DNA of 64,000 nucleotides from Planococcus chinensis (GTDB lineage: Bacteria > Bacillota > Bacilli > Bacillales_A > Planococcaceae), in contig NZ_JABWTK010000002.1 in NCBI RefSeq assembly GCF_020071995.1, positions 124,001 through 188,000 on the forward strand, given 5' to 3'. A program made the position numbers and the translations under genes. Numbering within the stretch: the first letter of the stretch is position 1; each line of letters starts with the position of its first letter. The notes beneath the pieces are model-generated. The model saw nothing but the letters and a program-made list of their open reading frames with translations, was not told the DNA's origin and did not search any database. Shown here piece after piece: positions 25,994 through 36,057 of the stretch.

Positions 25994-28900
25994 ATTCTTT
26001 CCATTTCAATCAGCAAATCGCCGCTTGAAATGCCTTCACTCGCTGCAACATGGATTTCTTTGACAACGCCGTCAAATGGCGCTTGCACCGTTGTCTCCAT
26101 TTTCATTGCTTCGGTTACGATCAAGTGGTCGCCGCGCTTCACTTTGGCCCCTACTTCCGCTACCACTTTCAAAACGGTTCCCGGCATGGTTGCTGCAATA
26201 TGGGATTCGTTTTTCATGTCAGCTTTCGGTCTTGCCAAAGCATCGGTTTCGACCGTCATATCCTGGATGTTCACTTCACGCGGCTGGCCGTTCAGTTCGA
26301 AATAGATTGTCCGATGGCCATCTTTTTGCGGCTCTCCGATGGACACCATCTTGATCATCAAGGTTTTCCCTTTTTCGATCTCCACTTCGATTTCTTCGCC
26401 TAAGCGCATTCCGTAAAGGAACGTTAAAGTATCCAATACTGACACATTGCCAAACTGCTGGTTTGTCAGTGTGTACTCTTCAAAAACTTTCGGATAAAGC
26501 GCGTACGCCAAAACTTCCTGGCTCGTTACCGGACGCTCCAATCGTTCAAACAAGGTCTTTTTGATTTCATCAAAGTCAGCCGGTTCAAGCAATTCTCCCG
26601 GACGGACAGTGATGGCTTCGCGGCCTTTTAAAACGACTTGCTGAAGCTCTTTCGGGAATCCGCCGTGCGGCTGTCCGATATAGCCTTCAAAGAATTCAAT
26701 GACCGATTCCGGGAAGTCGATTGTTTCCCCGCGTGTGATGACGGTTTCTTCATCTAAATCATTTTGAACCATGAACAATGCCATGTCTCCGACAATTTTT
26801 GAAGAAGGTGTCACTTTTACAACATCTCCAAACAGCATGTTGACCCGCGAATACATCTCTTTGACTTCTTCCCAGCGCATGCCGAGCCCTACTGCTTTCG
26901 CTTGCTGCTGCAAGTTGCTGTACTGGCCGCCCGGCATTTCGTGTACATAGATTTCTGAATGCGGGCTGTTCATGCCGCTTTCAAAATCACTGTAGTATTT
27001 GCGGACATCTTCCCAATAATGCGACAATTTTTCAATCGATTCGATTTCGGTCCGCACTTCACGTCCGCTGCCTTTCATAGCGTAGTAAAGAGAGTTTGCA
27101 CTCGGCTGAGAAGTTAGCCCTGCCATATTGCCAAGAGCCGTATCTACGATATCGACGCCTGCTTCAATCGCTTTTGCGTACAAGTAAATACCGTTGCCGC
27201 TCGTATCATGTGTATGAAGGTGAATCGGCAAGGAAACGGTATCTTTCAGTTCCGACACCAGACGATACGCAGCTTCCGGCTTCAGCAGTCCTGCCATATC
27301 TTTGATTGCCAGAATATGTGCACCCGACGCTTCAAGTTCTTTAGCCATTTTCTTATAGTAATCAACCGTATATTTATCGCGGCTTGGGTCTAGAATATCA
27401 CCGGCGTAGCAAATGGCTGCTTCTGCCACTTTTCCGCTTTGGCGGACTTCATCAATTGCCACTTCCATGCCTTTGATCCAGTTCAAGCTGTCGAAAATAC
27501 GGAACACATCGATTCCGGCTTCGGCTGATTTGCGGACGAAATCACGGATGACGTTGTCCGGATAGTTCTTGTAGCCGACAGCATTGGCGCCTCGGAACAG
27601 CATCTGGAACAATACATTCGGCACTTGTTCACGCAATTTGATCAGGCGCTGCCATGGGTCTTCTTTCAGGAAGCGGTAGGAAACATCGAACGTTGCGCCT
27701 CCCCACATCTCCATCGAGAACAAATCATGCTGCAAACGTGCGGTTTCGTTTGCGATGGCAAACATATCGTGCGAACGCAGCCGGGTCGCAAGCAGTGACT
27801 GATGGGCATCACGGAAAGTCGTGTCTGTCAGAAGAACTTCCTTCTGTTCATGAATCCATTTTGTCAGTCCTTCAGGCCCTTGTTCGTCCAGAATTTGCTT
27901 TGTTCCGCGCGGTGCCGGTACGGATAAGTCCAGTTCCGGAATTCTCGGCGCTGCATGAATCGGTTTCTTTTTCTTTTCGATGCCTGGGAATCCGTTGACT
28001 GTGATATTTCCAATGTAAGTCAACAGTTTTGTTCCGCGGTCTTTGCGTACCGGGAAAAGGAACAGTTCCGGCGTTGAATCGATAAAGCTTGTATCAAATT
28101 CACCGTTGATGAAATTCTTATGGCGCACGACATTTTCCAGGAATGGAATATTGGTTTTAATGCCGCGGATCCGGAATTCCTGCAAGTTGCGGTCCATTTT
28201 CGCAGCTGCTTCTTTGAATGTGTTGCCTTGAGTAGAAACTTTTACTAATAAAGAGTCATAGAATGGCGTAATGACTGCGCCCTGGAACCCGTTTCCTGCA
28301 TCCAAACGGACACCGAAACCGCCTCCTGAGCGATAAACCATGAGTTTACCAGTGTCCGGCATAAAGTCGTTCAATGGATCTTCTGTCGTCACGCGCGACT
28401 GGATTGCAAAACCGTTCAACGGAATATCCTGCTGAGCCGGAATTCCGATTACTTCGCTGTGCACGGAATGCCCTTGGGCAATCTTGATTTGTGCATGCAC
28501 GATATCGATCCCTGTCACCATTTCGGTTATTGTATGTTCGACTTGAATGCGGGGATTGACTTCAATAAAGTAGAACTCGTCGTTTGCCACTAAGAATTCA
28601 ACAGTACCCGCATTTATGTAATCGATATTTTTCATTAATTTTACAGCAGCATCACAAATCTGATTTCTCAGTTCGTCGCTGATTGAATTGGAAGGTGCAA
28701 TTTCCACCACTTTTTGATGGCGCCGTTGAATGGAGCAATCACGTTCATATAAATGAATGATATTTCCTTCAACATCTCCCAAAATTTGAACTTCGATATG
28801 TTTTGGCTTGTCCACAAATTTTTCGACATACATTTCATCAGATCCGAAAGCAGCTTTCGCTTCGGATTTAGCACGTTCATAGGCTGAAGCCAGCTCTTCT

Positions 28901-29430
28901 TCAGTTCGTACGATGCGCATGCCGCGTCCGCCTCCGCCGAGAGACGCTTTGATCATTAGAGGGAAACCAGCGGTTTTGCTGAATTCTTCCACTTCTTGAA
29001 GAGATGCAACAGGGCCGTCCGTTCCTGGAATGACCGGAATATCGGCTGCAATCGCCTGTTCACGTGCTTTCACTTTGTCGCCGAACATATCCAGATGCCT
29101 AGAAGTCGGACCGATGAAGATTATGCCTTCTTCTTCACAGCGACGTGCAAAATGAACATTTTCGGATAAAAAACCGTAACCTGGATGAATGGCATCTACC
29201 CCTGAGTCTTTGGCGATCCGAATAATATCTTCAATATCCAAATACGCATCAATCGGCTTTTTGCCTTTTCCGACTAAATAAGACTCATCCGCTTTATAGC
29301 GGTGATAGGAACCACTGTCTTCCTGTGAATAAATTGCAACTGTTGGAATTTTCAGTTCCGTACAAGCGCGGAAAACCCGAATAGCGATTTCTCCGCGGTT
29401 TGCCACTAAAATTTTGCTAATTGTTTTCAC
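25990..29430 (-). CDS. pyc: Pyruvate carboxylase
   Basis: The 1146-residue anaplerotic enzyme making oxaloacetate from pyruvate and bicarbonate. Domains in order: biotin carboxylase (about 1-455; ANRGEIAIRVFRACTEL, KASLGGGGRGMRIV, EVNPRIQVEHTITEMVTG), carboxyltransferase (about 520-820; LLTDTTFRDAHQSLLATRLR, LHTHDTSGNGIY), tetramerisation region and C-terminal carrier with TEAMKMETTV. Start choice is uncertain: the GTG at 29430 has AAAGGG at good distance, while the frame extends four codons to another GTG that overlaps it. It adjoins ftsW as in Bacillus. Confidence 0.97.
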   Translation of the reverse strand: MKTISKILVANRGEIAIRVFRACTELKIPTVAIYSQEDSGSYHRYKADESYLVGKGKKPIDAYLDIEDIIRIAKDSGVDAIHPGYGFLSENVHFARRCEEEGIIFIGPTSRHLDMFGDKVKAREQAIAADIPVIPGTDGPVASLQEVEEFSKTAGFPLMIKASLGGGGRGMRIVRTEEELASAYERAKSEAKAAFGSDEMYVEKFVDKPKHIEVQILGDVEGNIIHLYERDCSIQRRHQKVVEIAPSNSISDELRNQICDAAVKLMKNIDYINAGTVEFLVANDEFYFIEVNPRIQVEHTITEMVTGIDIVHAQIKIAQGHSVHSEVIGIPAQQDIPLNGFAIQSRVTTEDPLNDFMPDTGKLMVYRSGGGFGVRLDAGNGFQGAVITPFYDSLLVKVSTQGNTFKEAAAKMDRNLQEFRIRGIKTNIPFLENVVRHKNFINGEFDTSFIDSTPELFLFPVRKDRGTKLLTYIGNITVNGFPGIEKKKKPIHAAPRIPELDLSVPAPRGTKQILDEQGPEGLTKWIHEQKEVLLTDTTFRDAHQSLLATRLRSHDMFAIANETARLQHDLFSMEMWGGATFDVSYRFLKEDPWQRLIKLREQVPNVLFQMLFRGANAVGYKNYPDNVIRDFVRKSAEAGIDVFRIFDSLNWIKGMEVAIDEVRQSGKVAEAAICYAGDILDPSRDKYTVDYYKKMAKELEASGAHILAIKDMAGLLKPEAAYRLVSELKDTVSLPIHLHTHDTSGNGIYLYAKAIEAGVDIVDTALGNMAGLTSQPSANSLYYAMKGSGREVRTEIESIEKLSHYWEDVRKYYSDFESGMNSPHSEIYVHEMPGGQYSNLQQQAKAVGLGMRWEEVKEMYSRVNMLFGDVVKVTPSSKIVGDMALFMVQNDLDEETVITRGETIDFPESVIEFFEGYIGQPHGGFPKELQQVVLKGREAITVRPGELLEPADFDEIKKTLFERLERPVTSQEVLAYALYPKVFEEYTLTNQQFGNVSVLDTLTFLYGMRLGEEIEVEIEKGKTLMIKMVSIGEPQKDGHRTIYFELNGQPREVNIQDMTVETDALARPKADMKNESHIAATMPGTVLKVVAEVGAKVKRGDHLIVTEAMKMETTVQAPFDGVVKEIHVAASEGISSGDLLIEMERI

Positions 29431-29445
29431 ACTGCAGCACACCCT

Positions 29446-30612
29446 TTACTTTTTCGATTTTTCGAATTTGTGGACCATGGAAACATTCATCAATACTCCC
29501 ATAGCTAACGATAACAAAATTACCGACGTTCCGCCATAGCTTATAAATGGAAGTGTCACCCCTGTTAAAGGAATAAGTCCGGTCAAACCTCCCAAGTTGA
29601 CGAAAGTCTGGATTCCGATCATGCTCGCAATCCCTGCAGCAAGCGTGCGAGCAAGCGGATCTTTTGTTGTCATCGCAATTGAAAGGCCGCGCAGTACGAT
29701 AAAAGCAAGACCGCCAAGAACGAAAATCACTCCAAGTACGCCAAGTTCTTCAGCGATTACCGACATGATAAAGTCCGTATGCGGTTCCGGAAGATACCCA
29801 AGTTTTTGGATGGATTGCCCCAGCCCTAAGCCGCTCAGGCCGCCCGAGCCAATTGCTAAATAGCCATTGACGATTTGTAGCCCAAAGCCCAATTCATCTG
29901 AAAACGGATTAAAAAAGGCATCCAGCCGCCCCAAGCGTTTTTCCGTGAAAATGATGTCTGACGCAAAAAGCATAATCGGGATAATAAAAACTGCACAGCC
30001 AACTGCAACCCAGCCGGCCATCTTCGCAAAAAATTTGATGCTGATGCCGCTCGCTGCCATTACTGACAAGCCGACTGCCCCGATAATCATCATGGACCCC
30101 AAATCGGGCTCGAGGAATACAGCAAGCAAAACCAGCGTCAGAATGATGACGGGCGGAGCAATTGATTCGTTTAAATTATTGATATTGCCTTTTTTGTATT
30201 TATTGGAGAAAACACCAGCCAAATAGAAAATGATGCCGACTTTGGCGACTTCGGAAGGCTGGATATTCGCAAAGCCCAGATCGATCCAGCTTCTGGCGCC
30301 CCCTGCTTCATATCCGATCAAGTGGACAAGTACCAGGCCGATAAAGATGACAGCAAGCACGAGCTTCATCATCCATTTCTTGCCGAAATGTTTGTATGGG
30401 AAAATGGAGGCAACTGCAAATGCGGGGAATGCAAAGGCCAAGTTCATCAATTGCTGTATGTAAAAGCGGTTTGGTGCATCATCGTAATAGTTTACGGACC
30501 AGGCCATGCTGGCGCTGTATATCATAACAAGTCCGAAAAGCGTTAATGCGATGTAAACAAATAATAGCGGATAGTCCAAATACCTGGTGTACTTTTTAAA
30601 ATAAGTTTTCAT
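29446..30612 (-). CDS. ftsW: FtsW/RodA/SpoVE family peptidoglycan glycosyltransferase
   Basis: A 388-residue SEDS protein with about ten membrane segments that polymerises lipid II glycan strands. GARSWIDLGFANIQPSEVAKVG, FLEPDLGSMMIIGAVGL, the extracytoplasmic loop PEPHTDFIMSVIAEELG and the C-terminal PLTGVTLPFISYGGTSVILL are the family signatures. Gene order next to pyc and ylaN points to the divisome FtsW (YlaO). The ATG at 30612 has GAGGT 6 nt upstream; one codon pair earlier another ATG is possible. Confidence 0.92.
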   Translation of the reverse strand: MKTYFKKYTRYLDYPLLFVYIALTLFGLVMIYSASMAWSVNYYDDAPNRFYIQQLMNLAFAFPAFAVASIFPYKHFGKKWMMKLVLAVIFIGLVLVHLIGYEAGGARSWIDLGFANIQPSEVAKVGIIFYLAGVFSNKYKKGNINNLNESIAPPVIILTLVLLAVFLEPDLGSMMIIGAVGLSVMAASGISIKFFAKMAGWVAVGCAVFIIPIMLFASDIIFTEKRLGRLDAFFNPFSDELGFGLQIVNGYLAIGSGGLSGLGLGQSIQKLGYLPEPHTDFIMSVIAEELGVLGVIFVLGGLAFIVLRGLSIAMTTKDPLARTLAAGIASMIGIQTFVNLGGLTGLIPLTGVTLPFISYGGTSVILLSLAMGVLMNVSMVHKFEKSKK

Positions 30613-30640
30613 TTCCATACCTCGATTTATCAGATTAGTA

Positions 30641-30671
30641 AAAAAACTCAAACAAGGTTCGTTTGAGTTTT
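30641..30671 (-). terminator. Terminator of ylaN
   Basis: AAAACTCAAAC/GTTTGAGTTTT perfect 11-bp stem with a 7-nt loop and a T-run on the minus strand, between the ylaN stop and ftsW. Confidence 0.85.
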
Positions 30672-30674
30672 AAG

Positions 30675-30956
30675 TCATTTATTTGTATACGCCTCATGCA
30701 GAATTGAAAGCTTCTTCTCCAGCGTATCCATTAAATTTTTCCCTACTTCACGTTCGATTAACCCAAGCTTTACAGCAAAATCGATTTCACGTGAAAGTCC
30801 GAACATTTGTGTATCGAGCACTTCTTCATATAAGGGGCAAGAAGGCAATGTTAAATTGTCCATTTGGACTTTAATCAATTGCTCAATTTTTTCGGCATCC
30901 GCTTTGAGGAGTTCCAAAGCCTTTACTTGGTAAGTTTGTTCTTCTGTATGTTCCAT
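30675..30956 (-). CDS. ylaN: YlaN family (DUF1507) protein
   Basis: A 93-residue helical protein: [46 protein letters not shown] and a conserved C-terminal helix. The Staphylococcus homologue is reported to bind iron(II) and relieve Fur repression, and YlaN is important for growth in low iron in Bacillus. The single Cys with nearby Asp/Glu residues is compatible with metal binding. It lies in its own unit upstream of ftsW. Confidence 0.93.
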   Translation of the reverse strand: MEHTEEQTYQVKALELLKADAEKIEQLIKVQMDNLTLPSCPLYEEVLDTQMFGLSREIDFAVKLGLIEREVGKNLMDTLEKKLSILHEAYTNK

Positions 30957-31121
30957 GAGGACTCCCCCATTTAATGATATTTATCTCTATTAACCTGTTT
31001 AAAGTGTATCTTCAAAACACCAAAATTGCAAGCGTCTATTGCCTTTAGTATTAATCCCTTTAGCAATTTGTGCGGAAAAGGTATACTTATAAAAGATTGA
31101 TTAAATGATGGAGGGTTTACA

Positions 31122-31628
31122 ATGGAATTTATCGTACCTTTTAAAGGTGAAGTGAAATTTAAAATCGCACTAGATCCTACTGTCTGGATTTTTGATGACC
31201 GCCGGATTGACCTGGATACTTATTTTGATGAAGAACGCGTTGAAATCGACGAAATGGAAGAATACAAACGCGGCATGGGCGAACACTGGTCCCGTGAAAT
31301 CATGGAAGGCGCTACTGTTCCGCAGACGCTGAAAACCGAAAAAAGATACAGCCGCCAGGAAAAAAACGAAATGATCACTGGCACATATGGCATCAAATTC
31401 GCTCCATTTCTGAAAAATGCAGAGCCTTCAGCTGAAGCAAAAACGGTGGTTTTTGAATCGGCCAACGGTGAGTATGCATTCCCACTGGATGCAGCAAACG
31501 AGCTGATTTTCAAATTCAGTGATAACGGAAAACCGTTAAAAGAAAACGGCCCCGTCCATGTATTGCTCCCTGATGGATCCAATCAAGAAGATCCAATCAC
31601 GCATATTTTAGCCATCCGAGTCGAATAG
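31122..31628 (+). CDS. Conserved hypothetical protein, function not recognised
   Basis: A 168-residue soluble, acidic protein. It begins MEFIVPFKGEVKFKIALDPT, with a predicted beta-rich start (VWIFDDRRIDLDTYF), a charged helical middle (DEMEEYKRGMGEHWSREIM) and a beta-rich C-terminal half ending THILAIRVE. GGAGGG upstream supports the ATG. It begins a probable three-gene unit with ylaI and a membrane protein. Its place between ylaN and ylaI corresponds to the ylaJ-ylaM interval of B. subtilis, but I cannot assign it to one of them. Confidence 0.8.
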   Translation: MEFIVPFKGEVKFKIALDPTVWIFDDRRIDLDTYFDEERVEIDEMEEYKRGMGEHWSREIMEGATVPQTLKTEKRYSRQEKNEMITGTYGIKFAPFLKNAEPSAEAKTVVFESANGEYAFPLDAANELIFKFSDNGKPLKENGPVHVLLPDGSNQEDPITHILAIRVE

Positions 31629-31640
31629 GAGTGAACCGCC

Positions 31641-31844
31641 ATGCGCGTACAATGTGTAATTTGCGACACCATCGAAGAACTGGTTGACGATACACTCGAA
31701 GCCAAACGATTGCGGAACCGGCCGATTCACACGCATATGTGCAAAGCTTGCCATGACCGCATCACAGAAAGAACAAAAGAGCGGCTCGCTACCGGGTCGT
31801 TCCACTTCTTCAGAAGTTCCCGCAGAATTGAGGACGACTTCTGA
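31641..31844 (+). CDS. ylaI: YlaI family (DUF2197) zinc-ribbon protein
   Basis: A 67-residue protein with two CxxC pairs, Cys5/Cys8 and Cys34/Cys37, forming a likely zinc ribbon, plus LEAKRLRNRPIHTHMC and a basic helix (DRITERTKERLATG) that match YlaI. Function is unknown; nucleic-acid or protein binding is only a guess. The TGA stop overlaps the ATG of the next gene by one base, so translation is coupled. Confidence 0.88.
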   Translation: MRVQCVICDTIEELVDDTLEAKRLRNRPIHTHMCKACHDRITERTKERLATGSFHFFRSSRRIEDDF

Positions 31845-32293
31845 TGAAGGTGTTAAAAGGCTTGTGGATCGGATTTTGGAGCGGCTTGCTTTTGGGGATT
31901 TTACTGAAATGGATTCAAGCGGTTACAGGTGAGCAAGTATATACACTGCTGCTGAATGTCGACTTTATCCCTGTAATAGGAGGGGTCAACTGGTCTGAAC
32001 CCGTTGAATTTGCATTCCACCTGGTTGTCTCATTGCTGATCAGCATCGTGTATGTCTACCTTGCGAAACGGCGCCCCTATACATTCGGCCAGCTGGTATT
32101 GTTCAGCCTCGCCATGTGCATCCCATTTTTCCTGCTTTACTTCCCGCTTGCCGCTCTTGCAGTACGTCCAGACGTGCCGGCGTTAACTGACGGCGGAGCC
32201 ATTCTATACTGGACGTTTGCGCATTTAACGTATGCATTGGCATTGCCGATTCTTTATAAAACCTTTGAACGAAAAAACGCTGCTTCTCAATGA
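31844..32293 (+). CDS. Small integral membrane protein, four to five predicted membrane segments
   Basis: A 149-residue membrane protein with segments near residues 7-27, 55-75, 83-105 and 120-140, and a conserved-looking proline-rich loop (FIPVIGGVNWSEPVEF). The N-terminus reads MKVLKGLWIGFWSGLLLGILL. It resembles uncharacterised YagU-type membrane proteins in layout, but I cannot confirm a family. It is start-stop coupled to ylaI and ends in a hairpin shared with ylaH. Confidence 0.8.
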   Translation: MKVLKGLWIGFWSGLLLGILLKWIQAVTGEQVYTLLLNVDFIPVIGGVNWSEPVEFAFHLVVSLLISIVYVYLAKRRPYTFGQLVLFSLAMCIPFFLLYFPLAALAVRPDVPALTDGGAILYWTFAHLTYALALPILYKTFERKNAASQ

Positions 32294-32306
32294 GAAGCAG
32301 CGTTTT
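32272..32306. terminator. Bidirectional terminator between the membrane protein gene and ylaH
   Basis: AAAACGCTGCTTCTC/GAGAAGCAGCGTTTT 15-bp stem. Both converging coding sequences end inside it. Confidence 0.87.
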
Positions 32307-32619
32307 CGCGTTTTTCACGCCATAAGCGTATTTTGTAAAGAATCAAGATCAGCGCAGCAATAACCAGTCCTTCTACAACCGGCAGGAAGAAGGCCAAGAA
32401 TGTCAGCCCCAGTCCACCAGCCAGAAGGAAAAGCGTAATGACGGCATTTTTCCCGATGGATAACTTTTTTGCGAACCCTAATTTATACACGAAAGCCGAT
32501 AACAGGAATATGACTGCAAAAAGCGCATATCCTGCAATGGTGAAATTCGGCAGATTCTCATACAAAACTCGGGCTACGGGATACATACTGTCATAGACAA
32601 AAGCTTGCTCGTCTCCCAC
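32287..32619 (-). CDS. ylaH: YlaH-like membrane protein
   Basis: A 110-residue protein with three membrane segments (about 27-46, 57-78, 82-98) and a charged C-terminus (RLWREKRENA). Composition, length and place next to typA match YlaH. No role is known. Confidence 0.82.
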   Translation of the reverse strand: MGDEQAFVYDSMYPVARVLYENLPNFTIAGYALFAVIFLLSAFVYKLGFAKKLSIGKNAVITLFLLAGGLGLTFLAFFLPVVEGLVIAALILILYKIRLWREKRENAASH

Positions 32620-32643
32620 AGATATTACACCCTTCCTAGTTCA

Positions 32644-34491
32644 TTATTCTTCGATGGCCACTTTCTTTTTCTTAGCCATGCGCTCACGTTCGTTTTTATC
32701 AAGAATTTTTTTGCGCAAACGAATGTTTTGCGGAGTGATTTCACAATACTCATCATCTGCCAAATATTCAAGTGCTTCTTCAAGACTCATTAAACGAGCT
32801 TTTTTCAATGTAGTCGTCTGGTCTTTGTTTGCTGAACGGATGTTTGTCGCAGCTTTGATTTTAACAATGTTCACTGTCAAATCGCTGTCACGGTTATGCT
32901 CGCCGACAATCATTCCTTCGTAAATCTCAGCGCCTACTTCAACAAACGCAGTTCCACGGTCTTCGATGCCCATCAAGCCATAAGTCGAAACTTTACCGCG
33001 CTCCATGGATACCAATACACCCTGGCGGCGTCCGCCAACGCGCCCTGAAGCGACTGGCTGGTAGCTGTCGAAAGTATGGTTGATGATTCCGTATCCACGA
33101 GTTTGTGTCAGGAATTCAGTGGTGTAACCGATCAAGCCGCGCGCTGGCACGTTGAATACCAAACGGACTTGTCCGCTTCCGTTATTGATCATATCCAACA
33201 TTTCACCTTTACGCTCACCCAATGATTCGATGATTGCTCCAGTGTATTCTTCCGGCACGTCAACTTGTACACGTTCAACCGGCTCACAGCGAACGCCGTC
33301 AACCATACGGACGATTACTTCCGGTTTAGATACTTGAAGTTCGAAACCTTCACGGCGCATGTTCTCGATCAAGATCGACAAATGCAATTCGCCGCGGCCG
33401 GAAACGATCCAAGCATCAGGTGAATCTGTATTTTCTACACGCAATGACACGTCCGTTTGTAATTGTGCATCCAAACGTTCCTGGATTTTGCGTGAAGTGA
33501 TCCATTTACCTTCTTTACCGGCAAACGGGCTGTTGTTAACTAAGAATGTCATTTGCAAAGTCGGTTCGTCAATGCGAAGAATCGGCAATGCTTCCTGATG
33601 GTCAGCCGGACAAACCGTCTCACCTACGTTGATATCTTCCATACCTGAGATGGCAATCAAATCGCCCGCTTCGGCTTTTTGGATTTCAACGCGTTTCAGA
33701 CCCATGAAACCATGGATTTTCGTTACACGGAAGTTCTTGACAGAACCGTCTAATTTCATAAGGGCAACCGATTGCCCTACTTCGATCGTTCCACGGAATA
33801 CGCGTCCGATTCCGATACGGCCTACATAGTCGCTGTAATCAAGAAGTGCTACCTGGAATTGAAGTGGCTCATCTCTGTTATCGATTGGCGCTGGCACGTG
33901 TTCCATAATGGCATCATAAATAACCTGCATGTTTTCTTCTTGATCTGCAGGATCAGATGAAAGGCTTGCAGTACCGTTCATTCCTGAGGCAAAAACAACC
34001 GGGAATTCAAGCTGCTCGTCGTTAGCTTCAAGTTCGATGAACAATTCGATTACTTCGTCAACCACTTCTTCTGGACGAGCGAAATCGCGGTCAATTTTAT
34101 TTACAACAACGATTGGTTTCAAGTTTTGCTCCAATGCCTTTTTCAAAACAAAACGGGTTTGCGGCATACAGCCTTCGTAAGCATCTACTACAAGCAAAAC
34201 ACCATCAACCATTTTCATAATACGTTCCACTTCTCCACCAAAGTCGGCGTGTCCAGGCGTATCGAGAATATTGATTTTAGCATCTTTGTATTGAATTGCA
34301 GTGTTTTTCGCAAGAATAGTGATTCCGCGTTCTCTTTCAATATCGTTCGAGTCCATCGCACGTTCTTCAACGTGTTCATTTGAACGGAAAATCCCTGACT
34401 GCTGTAGCAGCTGATCCACCAAAGTTGTTTTACCATGGTCAACGTGGGCAATAATAGCAATGTTTCTTAAATCATTTCGTAAGTTAGTCAT
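32644..34491 (-). CDS. typA: Translational GTPase TypA/BipA
   Basis: A 615-residue ribosome-associated GTPase involved in 50S assembly and stress or cold adaptation. The G1 motif AHVDHGKTT lies at residues 15-23, followed by the switch segment [14 protein letters not shown]3 DTPGHADF, G4 NKID and a C-terminal BipA domain ([19 protein letters not shown]). The start [10 protein letters not shown] is chosen because GGAGTG lies 6 nt upstream; the open frame extends 55 codons further without support. It lies in the ylaF-typA-ylaH order of Bacillus. Confidence 0.97.
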   Translation of the reverse strand: MTNLRNDLRNIAIIAHVDHGKTTLVDQLLQQSGIFRSNEHVEERAMDSNDIERERGITILAKNTAIQYKDAKINILDTPGHADFGGEVERIMKMVDGVLLVVDAYEGCMPQTRFVLKKALEQNLKPIVVVNKIDRDFARPEEVVDEVIELFIELEANDEQLEFPVVFASGMNGTASLSSDPADQEENMQVIYDAIMEHVPAPIDNRDEPLQFQVALLDYSDYVGRIGIGRVFRGTIEVGQSVALMKLDGSVKNFRVTKIHGFMGLKRVEIQKAEAGDLIAISGMEDINVGETVCPADHQEALPILRIDEPTLQMTFLVNNSPFAGKEGKWITSRKIQERLDAQLQTDVSLRVENTDSPDAWIVSGRGELHLSILIENMRREGFELQVSKPEVIVRMVDGVRCEPVERVQVDVPEEYTGAIIESLGERKGEMLDMINNGSGQVRLVFNVPARGLIGYTTEFLTQTRGYGIINHTFDSYQPVASGRVGGRRQGVLVSMERGKVSTYGLMGIEDRGTAFVEVGAEIYEGMIVGEHNRDSDLTVNIVKIKAATNIRSANKDQTTTLKKARLMSLEEALEYLADDEYCEITPQNIRLRKKILDKNERERMAKKKKVAIEE

Positions 34492-34601
34492 ACTTTCACT
34501 CCAATATTCTTTTTTCATGTCCATAACTGTGTTAGTATAGCACATATGGGGAGAAAACCCTAACGATTTTATTTCAAGCAAACAGTGCAGGAGGAAAAAG
34601 T

Positions 34602-34787
34602 TTGAAAGACATAAAATGGATTTTCGTATTTTATTCGTTGGCGGCACTTTTGGCAATGACTGGAATCGGCGTCGCAGTCGGTTTGCGCAGCATCCCTTTG
34701 ATCCTTTTGGCGCTATTGCTCCTTTTCGGAATCATGGGCATGGGCTTTAAAAAGAAAAAAGAAATGCGGGAAGCCGGTTTACTTTAA
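34602..34787 (+). CDS. ylaF: YlaF family (DUF5325) membrane protein
   Basis: A 61-residue protein with two membrane segments (about 5-26 and 31-48) and a basic tail KKKKEMREAGLL. It starts with TTG after an ideal GGAGGAAAAAG. It is divergent from typA and matches YlaF in size, topology and position. Confidence 0.85.
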   Translation: MKDIKWIFVFYSLAALLAMTGIGVAVGLRSIPLILLALLLLFGIMGMGFKKKKEMREAGLL

Positions 34788-34794
34788 TCATGTA

Positions 34795-34827
34795 GAAAGA
34801 GGGTGCGACGAATCGCATCCTCTTTTA
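34795..34827. terminator. Bidirectional terminator between ylaF and the inositol-phosphatase gene
   Basis: AAAGAGGGTGCGA/TCGCATCCTCTTT stem with one G/T pair and a CGAA tetraloop, followed by T-rich sequence. Confidence 0.85.
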
Positions 34828-35616
34828 TTTTAACCGAATGTAGTCTGATAACATAATATTGTGTATCGAAGGATTGGCTGCGATAAACGTATCTTGTTTA
34901 AGCATGTTTGCAGCTTCCCCTTTGAAGTTTGTCATGACGGCTCCTACTTCTCCTGCAATAACGGATCCGCCTGCAATATCCCACGGAGACAGCCTCATCG
35001 ATACATAGGCATCGATCCGGCCACTCGCCAGAAACGCCAGTTCAAGTGCAGCCGAACCATATGACCGTGTTCCGCGGACAGCCCGAACGAGCCGTATGGC
35101 TGCTTCATGGTCAAGATAGCGATTTGGCGCCAGCCAGCTGGCATTAATGGCCACAATCGATTCCGCAATGGAAGTGTCAATCAACGGCTTTAATTTTTCA
35201 TCGTTATAGTAAGCGCCTTCTCCGCGCACCGCATAATACAAATCATCGTTTACAACATCGTATATGTATCCAAGCTGACCTGTGCCGTTTTCATAAACAC
35301 CGAGGGAAATCGCGAAATTGCGTTTTTGATGGACAAAATTCATCGTGCCGTCAATCGGATCGAGCATCCAGACAACGCCTTCCAGGTCCTTGATATCGTC
35401 TCCGAATCCCTCTTCCCCGAAAATGCGGTGCCCCGGATAATCCCGGCGAATCCGCTCAATAAAAAATTGCTCGATTTCTTTATCAATATTCGTCACCAAA
35501 TCATTGGCATCAGACTTCGTTTCAATTGTGATATCACTGATAAACGAATTCCGGATTTTGTGGCCGGCTTCTTTGATCAGCGACTTAATATATAAATCCA
35601 CTGCATGCAGTTCCAT
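34825..35616 (-). CDS. Inositol monophosphatase family protein (YktC/SuhB-like)
   Basis: A 263-residue Mg-dependent sugar-phosphate phosphatase. Metal-binding motifs are visible: IFGEEGF (Glu), WMLDPIDGTMNFVHQ (the DPIDGT signature, near residue 85) and SPWDIAGGSVIAGE (C-terminal Asp). The start MELHAVDLYIK has AAGGAGGCG upstream; the longer frame adds nine unsupported residues. B. subtilis YktC acts on myo-inositol-1-phosphate and possibly NADP; the substrate here is inferred. Neighbours ykzI-yktB-yktA match Bacillus order. Confidence 0.93.
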   Translation of the reverse strand: MELHAVDLYIKSLIKEAGHKIRNSFISDITIETKSDANDLVTNIDKEIEQFFIERIRRDYPGHRIFGEEGFGDDIKDLEGVVWMLDPIDGTMNFVHQKRNFAISLGVYENGTGQLGYIYDVVNDDLYYAVRGEGAYYNDEKLKPLIDTSIAESIVAINASWLAPNRYLDHEAAIRLVRAVRGTRSYGSAALELAFLASGRIDAYVSMRLSPWDIAGGSVIAGEVGAVMTNFKGEAANMLKQDTFIAANPSIHNIMLSDYIRLK

Positions 35617-35650
35617 AAGTTTCGCCTCCTTGTTTCTACCCATTATAACG

Positions 35651-35688
35651 AAAAAGGCACCTACTGTCTGTTCACAGTAAGTGCCTTC
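35651..35688 (-). terminator. Terminator of the ykzI-like gene
   Basis: AAGGCAC-TACTGT / ACAGTA-GTGCCTT stem (one C/A mismatch), CTGTTC loop, T5 on the minus strand. Confidence 0.82.
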
Positions 35689-35702
35689 ATGTGATGGAAT
35701 TG

Positions 35703-35897
35703 TCAGAGCGCATGAAGTGCCTCCAGTTCTACATATATTTCATGGAGCCGCTTTTTGCTTTTATCGGCTTCACGGCTGTCTTTTTGCTGCAGGGCATCAA
35801 ACAAAGAAGCAAGTTCATAGTCCAGCTCTAGTTTTAATACATTAATATACTCTTTTTCTATCTCTGCCTTACGAATGATTTGAATCATCTGTTTCAT
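35703..35897 (-). CDS. ykzI: Small helical protein, YkzI by position
   Basis: A 64-residue charged protein predicted to be two long helices (IIRKAEIEKEYINVLKLELD; READKSKKRLHEIYVELEAL), probably coiled-coil. AAAGGGG lies at a good distance before the ATG. No domain is recognised. The symbol rests on length and synteny: B. subtilis has ykzI between yktB and yktC, exactly as here. Confidence 0.62.
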   Translation of the reverse strand: MKQMIQIIRKAEIEKEYINVLKLELDYELASLFDALQQKDSREADKSKKRLHEIYVELEALHAL

Positions 35898-36057
35898 AAT
35901 AAGCACCCCTTTCTCTCCGCATTTCGATAATTCAGAAATTTATAATTGCTGTTAATTATCCTTACCCCATTGGCGACTAGGAAAAACTTATTTATACTCT
36001 TTCTTCCCAAAGTTCGTTAAAATGAAACCTGTGAAATAGATTAAGGAGGAAATAAAT

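Noticed and set aside
32644-34656. N-terminally extended typA frame
   Set aside because: The extra 55 codons run through the promoter region and lack a ribosome site; the inner ATG has GGAGTG.
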